The notes under the pieces were generated by a model. That model searched no databases. It saw only the letters and a list, made by a program, of their open reading frames with translations, and had not been told where the DNA came from. The position numbers and the translations under genes were made by a program. From Bacteroidales bacterium (GTDB lineage: Bacteria > Bacteroidota > Bacteroidia > Bacteroidales > UBA4181), in contig JAITTD010000100.1 in the NCBI GenBank assembly GCA_031287245.1, positions 1-6,901 on the forward strand: a stretch of DNA of 6,901 bases, written 5' to 3'. Of this stretch, positions 1-6,471 are shown in pieces (positions within the stretch are counted from its first letter, which is position 1; each line of letters opens with the position of its first letter).

Positions 1-3
1 TAA

Positions 4-23
4 CCGTAGATTTTAATCTACGG
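4..23. repeat. Perfect short inverted repeat
   Basis: CCGTAGATT and AATCTACGG form a 9-bp stem around a TT centre. It could be a small cruciform or hairpin. There is no T-run on either side within view, so a terminator role is not supported. It is probably one of the short intergenic palindromes of this genome. Confidence 0.6.
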
Positions 24-48
24 ACAGGACAGCGGCCATCCTCTACGT

Positions 49-106
49 CCAAGTCCCGCAGGGACGGCACAAGAAGACGGCAAAGTGTCGTCCCTGCGGG
101 ACTTGG
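49..106. repeat. Long stem-loop with GTCCC...GGGAC palindromic core
   Basis: The arms at 49-70 and 85-106 are 22 nt each and complementary at 21 of 22 positions, around a 14-nt loop (71-84). Each arm itself contains a palindrome-like core, GTCCCGCAGGGAC at 53-65 and GTCCCTGCGGGAC at 90-102, so alternative folds are possible. There is no trailing T-run. The right arm sequence at 82-102 recurs at 154-174 with one mismatch, and 78-94 recurs near the other end of the window (6273-6289). This looks like a REP-like dispersed intergenic element rather than a gene-specific terminator. Confidence 0.75.
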
Positions 107-153
107 CTGTAGTCGTGTATCCTCATCACCGTAAGCTGAAGCATACGGTTAAT

Positions 154-174
154 AAAGTGTAGTCCCTGCGGGAC
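154..174. repeat. Second copy of the GTCCCTGCGGGAC repeat arm
   Basis: Positions 154-174 match 82-102 at 20 of 21 bases and include an identical 13-nt core at 162-174. This copy lacks the facing arm, so it is a solo or truncated element of the same family. The seven-base tandem array begins a few bases later. Confidence 0.65.
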
Positions 175-181
175 AAAACGG

Positions 182-325
182 TTTTAAGTTTCGGGTTTTA
201 AGTTTTAAGTTCGTAATTCGTAATTCATTCATAATTCATAATTCGTAATTTTTAATTCGTAATTCGTAATTTTTAATTCGTAATTGAAAACATGCCGTAA
301 TTCGTAATTTTTAATTCGTAATTTC
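182..325. repeat. Heptanucleotide tandem repeat array
   Basis: The stretch is built on a strict seven-base period. TTTTAAG units occur at 182, 196 and 203, with TTTCGGG at 189. From 214 the units become TAATTCG, TAATTCA or TAATTTT. They are contiguous from 232 to 280 and again from 298 to 325, with a 4-nt slip at 228-231 and a 17-nt interruption at 281-297. On the minus strand it reads as AATTACGAATTA. The class resembles the short tandemly repeated heptamers known from cyanobacteria and other phyla. It overlaps the last codons of cstA. Confidence 0.85.
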
Positions 326-1726
326 TCTGAAAAACCACCCTGTGGCGATGGCGGTGCAGACTGCTCCTGCCGCATATCCGATATGGACGGAAAGCCCAAA
401 GCCCTCCGGCGCAATGGCGATGTAGGAACAGATGACCATCGTCATCAACATAGCGGGCAGCAGGGTGAGCAGGTAGCATTTCTTTTCGCAAGCCAAATAT
501 ACCGTGACAGTCCACAGGAAGGCGGTAGCCAGCGTTTGGTTAGCCCACGCGAAATAGCGCCAGATGATGTCGAAATTGATTTGCAGAAGAATCAAAGCCG
601 CCGCAAACAGCGGAATAGAGACCCAAAGGCGGTTTTTGAGCGATTTTTGGCTGTAGTGAATAAAGTCGGCAATGATGAGCCTCGCCGAGCGGAAAGCGGT
701 GTCGCCCGATGTGATGGGGGCTGCTATCACCCCGATGATGGCTAATATTCCGCCAACGGTGCCTAACCACGTGTGGGTGATGGTTTGCACCACCGGCGCT
801 GCGTTGTTGCCGTTCTTTGCCAGAAATTCGTGCAGTCCGCCCACCGAGCCGAAGAAACTCATAGCAGCGGCAGCCCAAATGAGCGCTACTACGGCTTCGG
901 CAATCATAGCGCCGTAGAAAACGCGGCGACCTTCGCGTTCGTTTTTCATACAGCGTGCCATCAAAGGCGACTGTGTGGCGTGGAATCCGGAAATAGCGCC
1001 GCAGGCAATGGATATGAAAAGCATCGGGAAGAGCGGATAATTGTCGGCATTCGGATGCATATTGTGCAATGTGGCAGGGGTAATTTCGGGAATGGGCGCC
1101 CAGTGCCATATCAGCGCCGCCAGTATGCCGACAGCCATAAACAGCATGGCAAAGCCGAAGACGGGGTATATTTTGCCGATGATTTTGTCAACAGGCAGCA
1201 GCGTGGCAAGGATATAATAGAGAAAAACAACGATGCACCAAAAGGTAAATCCCATAAAAACAGGCGTCATATCGGCAAGCAGTTTGGCGGGTCCTGCCAC
1301 AAACACGGCGCCCACCAACACCATCAGCACGACCGTGAACCCGCGCATCAGTTGTTTGAACCCCGTGCCCATATACTTGCCGATGATTTCGGGAAGGCTC
1401 ATCCCGTTGTTGCGTATCGAAAGCATACCTGAAAAGAAGTCGTGCACCGCACCGCCGAAGATACTGCCGAACACAATCCACAGAAAGGCGGCAGGACCGT
1501 ACATTGCGCCCATCACAGCGCCAAAGACAGGACCCAGTCCGGCAATGTTCAGGAATTGAATCAGGAAAATCCGTCCCCAACTCATAGGGACATAATCAAC
1601 GCCGTCGGTAAGGGCATAAGCAGGCGTTTTCAGGTCGGTGCGGATGCCGAAAATCCGTTCCACCATCTTTCCGTAAATGAAGTATCCGGCAAGAAGCAAT
1701 GCAATGGACAGAAAAAAGGTAATCAT
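311..1726 (-). CDS. cstA: Carbon starvation protein CstA family transporter (short form)
   Basis: This is a polytopic inner-membrane protein of 471 residues. Relatives such as E. coli CstA and BtsT take up pyruvate (BtsT by proton symport) and have been linked to peptide use. Family signatures are visible: IAGLGPVFGAVMGAMYGP at 61-78, GGAVHDFFSGMLSIRNNGMS at 91-110, GFHATQSPLMARCMKNEREG at 247-266, and TSGDTAFRSARLIIAD at 339-354, between many hydrophobic segments that start at residue 2. It is shorter than the roughly 700-residue E. coli proteins, as expected for the compact form. The ATG at 1726 is the first possible ATG in frame because an in-frame TAA lies 18 nt upstream; no Shine-Dalgarno is evident. 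It follows the ATPase gene by 42 bp on the same strand and could be co-transcribed. The last codons (ITN, stop) lie inside the heptamer array. The family call is firm; the substrate is inferred. Confidence 0.93.
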   Translation of the reverse strand: MITFFLSIALLLAGYFIYGKMVERIFGIRTDLKTPAYALTDGVDYVPMSWGRIFLIQFLNIAGLGPVFGAVMGAMYGPAAFLWIVFGSIFGGAVHDFFSGMLSIRNNGMSLPEIIGKYMGTGFKQLMRGFTVVLMVLVGAVFVAGPAKLLADMTPVFMGFTFWCIVVFLYYILATLLPVDKIIGKIYPVFGFAMLFMAVGILAALIWHWAPIPEITPATLHNMHPNADNYPLFPMLFISIACGAISGFHATQSPLMARCMKNEREGRRVFYGAMIAEAVVALIWAAAAMSFFGSVGGLHEFLAKNGNNAAPVVQTITHTWLGTVGGILAIIGVIAAPITSGDTAFRSARLIIADFIHYSQKSLKNRLWVSIPLFAAALILLQINFDIIWRYFAWANQTLATAFLWTVTVYLACEKKCYLLTLLPAMLMTMVICSYIAIAPEGFGLSVHIGYAAGAVCTAIATGWFFREITN

Positions 1727-1743
1727 CTGAAAGGATTTTTTTT

Positions 1744-1760
1744 ACATGATGATTTCATGT
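1744..1760. repeat. Inverted repeat in front of cstA
   Basis: ACATGA and TCATGT form a perfect 6-bp inverted repeat around TGATT in the 42-bp gap between the ATPase gene and cstA. On the transcribed (minus) strand it is followed by eight A residues, not T residues, so it does not look like a terminator. It could be a small operator or an mRNA hairpin just ahead of the cstA start, but it is short enough to be chance. No TAnnTTTG box was found in this gap. Confidence 0.3.
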
Positions 1761-1768
1761 TGGCTGAA

Positions 1769-3502
1769 TTAAACTGTGATTTTTGTTGGATAGTATATCC
1801 TGTAATTATTTTTACCGATGAATAGGATGACGGCTGCTTTCAGGTCGGTTCGGTCTTTCAGACGGTCTGATGCGAGGTATTGCCGTACTTGTTCCAAGCC
1901 TTCGTCCCGTTTTGCCTTTATTTCAGATTCTTTGGCGCCGGTTTTGCAGTATTTCAACTCAAATACCCATTCATATTTTATCTGTGGCAGCAGAGGGCTG
2001 CGTTGCAGATAGATGTCCGTTCTGCCCGGTATGGCTTCGTATTCGCTCATCGGAACATAAGTCCTGCTCAGAAACAAGTATGCGAGCAACAAAATCTGGA
2101 TATACTTTTCATCGAAGCGTTGCAGATCGTAATCGGACAGTTTGCCGAATGCGTTTTGTGACACGTAGGCTATGAAACGTTCCAAATCGCCTTCCATTGC
2201 CAGCGCGGTGATCGCTTCGTCAAGATAGCGTGTCTCAATGGTCATTTCGGGCGAGTGTTCACGAACTAATTTCAGGATATACTCCCAATACAAGGTTCGG
2301 ATGGAATAATTCGGAATGCCCAACCGCACCTTGTTCATTACCGGTTCTTTGATGGTAAGCAAACCCATGTAAAACAGCAGCGAAACGAAATAATCGGTAT
2401 CGTTCAGCGTATCAATCGAAAACTTGTTCAGTACTTCTGCTGTAATACCTTCTTCTTTTATAATTTGAATCAGGGTCGCACGATTGCTTTCGTTTTGAGT
2501 AAGTTTCTGCAAGCGTCCGTAATCTGTTTTCAGGTTCTCATCAATGATGCTTTCCGGCGGTTTGCTGTTTCTCAATATCTGGTTGAAAAAATAAAGTACC
2601 ATTGCCGGATTATATACTCTGTGTTTGCCGTCTTTATGAAAAAGATAGCCGTTATAATATGCTTCCATATCCACATTAATCAGCGCAGGGTCAACGCCTG
2701 TTTCGCGCATCAGCCAATCCACTTCTTTCTGCGTGAATCCCATCATTTCATTGTATGCAGGCTCAAGCGTGAGGTTGGTAGCGATATTATAACCGCTGGT
2801 AAGGTCGTCGAGCATTACCGGCGAAATGCCTGTGATGAATGTGCGACTTGGAATGGATTTGGTAGAGGTTTTTATCTTTTCGTAGAAATCGCGTACCAAT
2901 CCGTTGGCTGATATCATCGTTTTATAAAAATCCTTCCCTGTACGGTTGCCCATCGCTATCAGGTCATTGGCAAAATGGTCGTATTCGTCAATAATGAAAT
3001 AGAGTTTTACATTATTTTGTTGGGCAGCATCAAAAACCTTTTCCAAAGCCATGATTCCATGCTTATCTTTTTCTATCTGAAGTATATATTTATCAGCATC
3101 GGGAAAAATAGGATGATACAGATTAAAGAAATTGCAAACCCTATTTTGCACATTCGTTGAAAAAGATTTTACAAATCCTTCTTCACTTGATGTATCCATG
3201 CCTGAAAAATCGAATTGCAGCACAGCATACGAGTTCTTTTCGGGCGTTGGATGTTTGCCGATGTACAGGTCGCCGAACAATTGATCAAAATTATCCGCCT
3301 CTTTCACGTCGTAATAACATGACAAGGTCATAAAAAACAAACTTTTGCCGAATTTGCGCGGACGAATGAAAAACAGGTTTTTGTTGGGTTCATTCTCCAA
3401 CATCTCTATGTACATGGTTTTATCCACGTAGGCATAGTTTTGAGTCCGTATGCTCTTATAATTACTGCTGCCGTAAGGCAGTCGCTTGTATTTCGTATCC
3501 AT
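1769..3502 (-). CDS. AAA-ATPase-like protein with C-terminal PD-(D/E)XK nuclease-fold domain
   Basis: This 577-residue protein has the two-part layout of the AAA-ATPase_like plus PDDEXK_9 families, found in many copies in Bacteroidota genomes. The N-terminus carries LPYGSSNYKSIRTQNYAYVD (8-27). A variant P-loop RPRKFGKSL lies at 47-55, with Lys53 and Ser54 in the usual places but Arg where the first Gly of Walker A would be, as is typical of this family. A Walker B segment KLYFIIDEYD lies at 166-175. The C-terminus shows the nuclease-fold core: Asp496 in GRTDIYLQ, then FELKY with Glu515 and Lys517, then QVRQY at 538-542. ATP binding is likely; nuclease activity and cellular role are unproven. 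The start fits the family N-terminus and has a TAnnTTTG box about 20 bp upstream. Base composition is lower in G+C than in the flanking genes, suggesting acquisition or different constraints. Confidence 0.9.
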   Translation of the reverse strand: MDTKYKRLPYGSSNYKSIRTQNYAYVDKTMYIEMLENEPNKNLFFIRPRKFGKSLFFMTLSCYYDVKEADNFDQLFGDLYIGKHPTPEKNSYAVLQFDFSGMDTSSEEGFVKSFSTNVQNRVCNFFNLYHPIFPDADKYILQIEKDKHGIMALEKVFDAAQQNNVKLYFIIDEYDHFANDLIAMGNRTGKDFYKTMISANGLVRDFYEKIKTSTKSIPSRTFITGISPVMLDDLTSGYNIATNLTLEPAYNEMMGFTQKEVDWLMRETGVDPALINVDMEAYYNGYLFHKDGKHRVYNPAMVLYFFNQILRNSKPPESIIDENLKTDYGRLQKLTQNESNRATLIQIIKEEGITAEVLNKFSIDTLNDTDYFVSLLFYMGLLTIKEPVMNKVRLGIPNYSIRTLYWEYILKLVREHSPEMTIETRYLDEAITALAMEGDLERFIAYVSQNAFGKLSDYDLQRFDEKYIQILLLAYLFLSRTYVPMSEYEAIPGRTDIYLQRSPLLPQIKYEWVFELKYCKTGAKESEIKAKRDEGLEQVRQYLASDRLKDRTDLKAAVILFIGKNNYRIYYPTKITV

Positions 3503-3521
3503 CGCTGTTTGATTTAGACCA

Positions 3522-3529
3522 CAAAATTA
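3522..3529 (-). promoter_or_regulatory. Bacteroidota-type -7 box for the ATPase gene
   Basis: On the minus strand this reads TAATTTTG, an exact match to the TAnnTTTG -7 element used by the Bacteroidota primary sigma factor. It lies about 20 bp ahead of the ATG at 3502, which implies a very short leader. A clear TTTG at -33 is not seen, so the promoter is either weak or only partly canonical. Confidence 0.5.
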
Positions 3530-3565
3530 CATAAAATTTCGAGACTTCCACACGCATATTTTTTT

Positions 3566-3600
3566 TACCTTCGAGGACTTTGTCGGTACCTTCGAGAAGG
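3566..3600. repeat. Direct repeat with 21-bp spacing plus short hairpin in divergent promoter region
   Basis: TACCTTCGAG occurs at 3566-3575 and again at 3587-3596, start to start exactly 21 bp, about two helical turns. The second copy runs into CCTTCGAGAAGG (3589-3600), a 5-bp inverted repeat. The repeats sit between the two outward-facing promoter boxes. Possible roles are an operator bound by a dimeric regulator or leftover intergenic repeat sequence; the sequence does not decide between them. Confidence 0.4.
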
Positions 3601-3656
3601 CACAGTAAAAATATAGCACCTCAAAAAAAGATGTAACCGTAATCAAAAATATTTTG

Positions 3657-3665
3657 TACTTTTGC
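3657..3665 (+). promoter_or_regulatory. Bacteroidota-type -7 box for the HzsA-related gene
   Basis: TACTTTTGC matches the TAnnTTTG -7 consensus with the frequently seen trailing C. It ends 22 bp before the ATG at 3688. The implied leader is short and A-rich (CAAAAAAACA), with no Shine-Dalgarno, as is common in this phylum. No good TTTG is seen at the -33 position. Confidence 0.6.
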
Positions 3666-3687
3666 TTCTTCAAAAAAACATTCATCA

Positions 3688-6231
3688 ATGAAAAACAAGA
3701 CAAGCGCAGCATGGATCATGTTTACCATCCTGTTTATGACGGGGATTACGTTTATTTCTTCGCAAAAAGCAGATGTTTCGGAAAAGGATTTGCTCAGTGT
3801 ATTTCGGGAAGGTCCAATGAAAAACGTTTCCAAAATCGTGTTTGCAGTGCGGACAGACGGTATCGACCCGCACTGGTATGCTAATTTCGGATATTATGCC
3901 GATGACGAGAATCGCCTTCCTGCCCCCGATCAGGGCGGCAAACTGTGCTTGTACAATTTGGATACAAAAAAACTGTCGGTGCTGCTTGACGACGCTAAGG
4001 GCGCAGTCCGCGACCCGCAATTGAACTACGAGGCAACGAAGATTCTTTTCTCCTATCGCCCGGGAGATAGCAAAAATTACCATTTGTACGAGACAGGGTT
4101 GGACGGAACGGGTTTGCGCCAACTGACCGATGGCGACTGCGATGACATTGAGCCGACCTATACCGCCGACGGTTCCATCATTTTTGTGTCCACCCGCGCC
4201 AATCGCTGGGTGAACTGCTGGCTCACACAAGTTGCCATTCTTTACGGTTGCGATGCCGACGGCGGACATATTCATGCGCTGTCGGGCAACATTGAGCAGG
4301 ACAACACGCCCTGTCCCTTACCCGACGGGAGAATTCTCTACACCCGCTGGGAATATGTTGATCGCAGTCAGGTGGATTATCACCATTTGTGGACAATGAA
4401 TCCCGACGGAACGCGGCAGATGGTGTATTATGGCAATTTGAATCCGGGCATGCTTTACATTGACGCGCGTCCCATTCCGGAGAGCGGGAATGTGGTCTGC
4501 ACGTTCTCTCATGGTCACGGCGCATGGGAACATACCGGCGCCATCGGCATCATCAACCCGCGCATGGGTCCGGATGATAAGACTTCGGCTCGACAGATTA
4601 CCCGCAACGCAGGCTATCGCGACCCATGGGCATTCTCTGAAAATGCTTTCCTTGCTGCTACCGTCAATAAGACAACAACAGGCATCGTGCTGCTGGACGA
4701 TGAAGGAAACGAACAAACGCTGTTCACCTTGCCGAAGGAATGGAGCGAGCAGAAATTGCGCCTGCAAGAACCACGCCCAGTGGTGCCGCGCAATCGGGAA
4801 TGTTTGATTACTTCCACCACAAAACCGGCAGTGGAAACAGGACAAATGATGCTGGTGGACGTATATCAGGGGCGGAATATGAATGGCGTCAAACGCGGCG
4901 AAATTAAAAAACTGCTTATCCTCGAATCGCTGCCCAAACCGATTAACTACACCGGAGGCATGGAACCATTGAGTTACGGCGGAACGTTCACGCTGGAGCG
5001 GATTATCGGAACCGTCCCGGTGGATCCCGACGGTTCGGCAAATTTTGAACTTCCGGCTATGCGCAGTTTCTTTTTTGTTGCGCTGGACGAAAACGACAGG
5101 GCGGTGAAGCGGATGCAATCGTTCCTGTCTGTGATGCCCGGTGAATCAACAGCGTGCATCGGTTGCCACGAAGAACGAACAGCAACGCCACTCCAAGTAG
5201 CAAAATATCCAACCGCAGCCAAACGACCACCAAGTCTGATTACTACCATTGCCGAATTTCAGGGCGTTGACGGTCTCGGACATTCGCTGACAACGGGAAT
5301 CCCTGATGTGATTGATTATCCCCGCGATGTTCAGCCGATATGGGATCAACACTGCGTTGTGTGTCACAATCCTGATAAGCGGAACGGTCATATTAACCTT
5401 TCCGGCGACAGAGGACCGATGTACTCCATCAGCTATTCCAACCTGATGACCGGCACGCACAGTGCGCTGGAAAACGAACGGTACGGGAAAGAAACGCTCA
5501 TTGCCGATGGTCGGAACATGGCAAAAGGAAATTATCCGCCCCGAACACTCGGCAGCGGGGCAAGCCGATTGATTCAACTTTGTGACGGCTCGCATTACGA
5601 AACAAAATTATCGAATCGGGAAAAGACCGTGATCCGGCTTTGGTGCGAGACCGGAGCAACGTATCCGGGAACTTATGCCGGGCTTGGCAGCGGAATGATC
5701 GGCGGGTATGCCGAAAACCAGCTTGACCGACAGGATTTGGATTGGGAAGAAACAAAAACGATGCAAACAGTGTTGCAGAAAAACTGTAACTCGTGCCATA
5801 CCAAAGAAACGCAGTTGCCGATGTCGGTTTCGGACGAAATCCGGCATACTTGGTGGATTTACCCTAACGGACCCAACGACAGCCGACGAAAGTATTCCCG
5901 GCATTTGCTCTACGATTTGACCAAGCCCGAAAAATCGGCGCTGCTGCTTGCCCCGCTGGCAAAGGAAGAGGGCGGATACGGTGCGTGCGGCAAAACCGTC
6001 CTGAAAAAGGGCGATAAAAATTACAAAAAAATACTGGCAGGTATTGAACGTGCCAAATTGCAACTCGACAGCATCAAACGCTTTGATATGCCCGGTTTTA
6101 TCCCCCGCCCGCAATATGTTCGCGAACTGAAAAAGTACGGCATCATCCCCGCCAGTCAGGATGATGCACAGGAAATGGATACCTACGCAGCAGAACAAAA
6201 ATATTGGCAGTCGCTTTGGTATAAAAGATAG
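3688..6231 (+). CDS. HzsA-related exported three-haem c-type cytochrome with TolB-like propeller
   Basis: This 847-residue protein starts with a hydrophobic export signal (about 1-26; no lipobox Cys), so it should act in the periplasm. Residues about 45-350 hold TolB/WD40-like propeller strands, for example RQLTDGD (144-150) leading to YTADGSIIFVSTR (158-170). A middle segment, GTVPVDPDGSANFELP (441-456) to the first haem motif, is characteristic of proteins related to the hydrazine synthase alpha subunit. Three CXXCH haem c sites are present: CIGCH 490-494, CVVCH 556-560 and CNSCH 700-704. The tail PEKSALLLAPLAKEEGG (747-763) and RFDMPGFIPRPQYVRELKKY (798-817) also fit that family. Anammox HzsA works with HzsB and HzsC; neither is seen here, so hydrazine synthesis is not claimed and the reaction is unknown. 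The start is supported by the signal peptide and the promoter box. Neighbours are the divergent ATPase gene and the convergent GH95 gene. Confidence 0.88.
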   Translation: MKNKTSAAWIMFTILFMTGITFISSQKADVSEKDLLSVFREGPMKNVSKIVFAVRTDGIDPHWYANFGYYADDENRLPAPDQGGKLCLYNLDTKKLSVLLDDAKGAVRDPQLNYEATKILFSYRPGDSKNYHLYETGLDGTGLRQLTDGDCDDIEPTYTADGSIIFVSTRANRWVNCWLTQVAILYGCDADGGHIHALSGNIEQDNTPCPLPDGRILYTRWEYVDRSQVDYHHLWTMNPDGTRQMVYYGNLNPGMLYIDARPIPESGNVVCTFSHGHGAWEHTGAIGIINPRMGPDDKTSARQITRNAGYRDPWAFSENAFLAATVNKTTTGIVLLDDEGNEQTLFTLPKEWSEQKLRLQEPRPVVPRNRECLITSTTKPAVETGQMMLVDVYQGRNMNGVKRGEIKKLLILESLPKPINYTGGMEPLSYGGTFTLERIIGTVPVDPDGSANFELPAMRSFFFVALDENDRAVKRMQSFLSVMPGESTACIGCHEERTATPLQVAKYPTAAKRPPSLITTIAEFQGVDGLGHSLTTGIPDVIDYPRDVQPIWDQHCVVCHNPDKRNGHINLSGDRGPMYSISYSNLMTGTHSALENERYGKETLIADGRNMAKGNYPPRTLGSGASRLIQLCDGSHYETKLSNREKTVIRLWCETGATYPGTYAGLGSGMIGGYAENQLDRQDLDWEETKTMQTVLQKNCNSCHTKETQLPMSVSDEIRHTWWIYPNGPNDSRRKYSRHLLYDLTKPEKSALLLAPLAKEEGGYGACGKTVLKKGDKNYKKILAGIERAKLQLDSIKRFDMPGFIPRPQYVRELKKYGIIPASQDDAQEMDTYAAEQKYWQSLWYKR

Positions 6232-6261
6232 TGATTCGGTTGTGATTCGATTGTGATTCAT
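6229..6261. repeat. 11-bp tandem repeat beginning at the stop codon
   Basis: Three consecutive 11-nt units, at 6229, 6240 and 6251, share the core GTGATTC with a variable end (TAGTGATTCGG, TTGTGATTCGA, TTGTGATTCAT). The TAG stop of the HzsA-related gene is the first three bases of the first unit. Confidence 0.7.
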
Positions 6262-6272
6262 TGTTCCCCCTG

Positions 6273-6289
6273 CGGCAAAATGTCGTCCC
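6273..6289. repeat. Fragment of the left-end dispersed repeat
   Basis: CGGCAAAATGTCGTCCC matches 78-94 at 16 of 17 bases, more than six kilobases away. The preceding CCCCCTGCGG resembles the GTCCCTGCGGGAC core. This appears to be a degenerate member of the same dispersed element, placed downstream of a gene as at the left end. Confidence 0.55.
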
Positions 6290-6323
6290 AGACCTGTCAG
6301 TGTCGCCTCGACCTGACAGTCTG
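6289..6323. repeat. Two-part stem-loop downstream of the HzsA-related gene
   Basis: CTGTCAG (6294-6300) pairs with CTGACAG (6313-6319). Inside it GTCG (6302-6305) pairs with CGAC (6309-6312) around CCT. Outside it the stem continues for four more pairs (6289-6292 with 6320-6323) after a one-base bulge. There is no T-run after it, so classical rho-independent termination is not supported. It could be an mRNA 3' end hairpin or an intergenic repeat. Confidence 0.5.
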
Positions 6324-6337
6324 TAGCGCACCACGCA

Positions 6338-6373
6338 CTAACAGGTGAGGCAACAACCTCAATTCCCCGTTAG
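6338..6373. repeat. Nested inverted repeat
   Basis: An outer stem CTAAC (6338-6342) with GTTAG (6369-6373) encloses an inner stem TGAGG (6346-6350) with CCTCA (6357-6361) around CAACAA. A competing stem CCCC-GTTA-GGGG lies at its right edge (6365-6376). The role is unknown; it may be an RNA structure in the 3' untranslated region or a repeat element. Confidence 0.4.
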
Positions 6374-6395
6374 GGGATTTATTTATTGACACCTA

Positions 6396-6430
6396 AGTGA
6401 ATAAAAAATTATGCGAATAGTGAATAAAAA
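6396..6430. repeat. Spaced 12-bp direct repeat
   Basis: AGTGAATAAAAA occurs at 6396-6407 and 6419-6430, 23 bp apart start to start, in an A+T-rich stretch. Function is unknown, and low sequence complexity makes chance or slippage plausible. Confidence 0.4.
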
Positions 6431-6471
6431 TAAAATGCGGTGTGAAGTAGAAATATTCTCTTGACGGCGTA

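Larger units (their letters stand above)
1..310. other. Gene-free, repeat-rich region downstream of cstA
   Basis: No credible protein-coding gene is visible here. The stretch is made of a short palindrome, a long stem-loop with a palindromic core, another copy of that core, and a seven-base tandem array, each listed separately. Open frames that cross it give low-complexity translations made of the tandem repeat (NYEL and KIT words) and are not genes. The left end is cut by the window, so whatever lies upstream is unknown. Confidence 0.75.

Noticed and set aside
182..325. Possible CRISPR-like repeat array
   Set aside because: The units are seven bases with no unique spacers and no cas genes in view; this is a simple tandem repeat.
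229..414. Small minus-strand open frame rich in NYEL and KIT words
   Set aside because: Its translation is the heptamer array read in frame plus an out-of-frame piece of cstA; it is not a gene.
540..1109. Long open frames overlapping cstA in other frames and on the opposite strand
   Set aside because: They lie wholly inside a clearly recognisable transporter gene and have no family features; such shadows are expected in G+C-richer coding sequence.
1744..1760. Rho-independent terminator between the ATPase gene and cstA
   Set aside because: The stem is only 6 bp and the transcribed strand continues with A residues rather than U residues.
4318..5118. 266-codon antisense open frame inside the HzsA-related gene
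   Set aside because: It shows no recognisable domain, and the plus-strand protein is supported by many family motifs over the same bases.
3688..6231. Calling the locus a functional hydrazine synthase (anammox)
   Set aside because: Only the alpha-like subunit is present, with different haem content and no HzsB or HzsC homologue in the window; family relationship does not establish the reaction.
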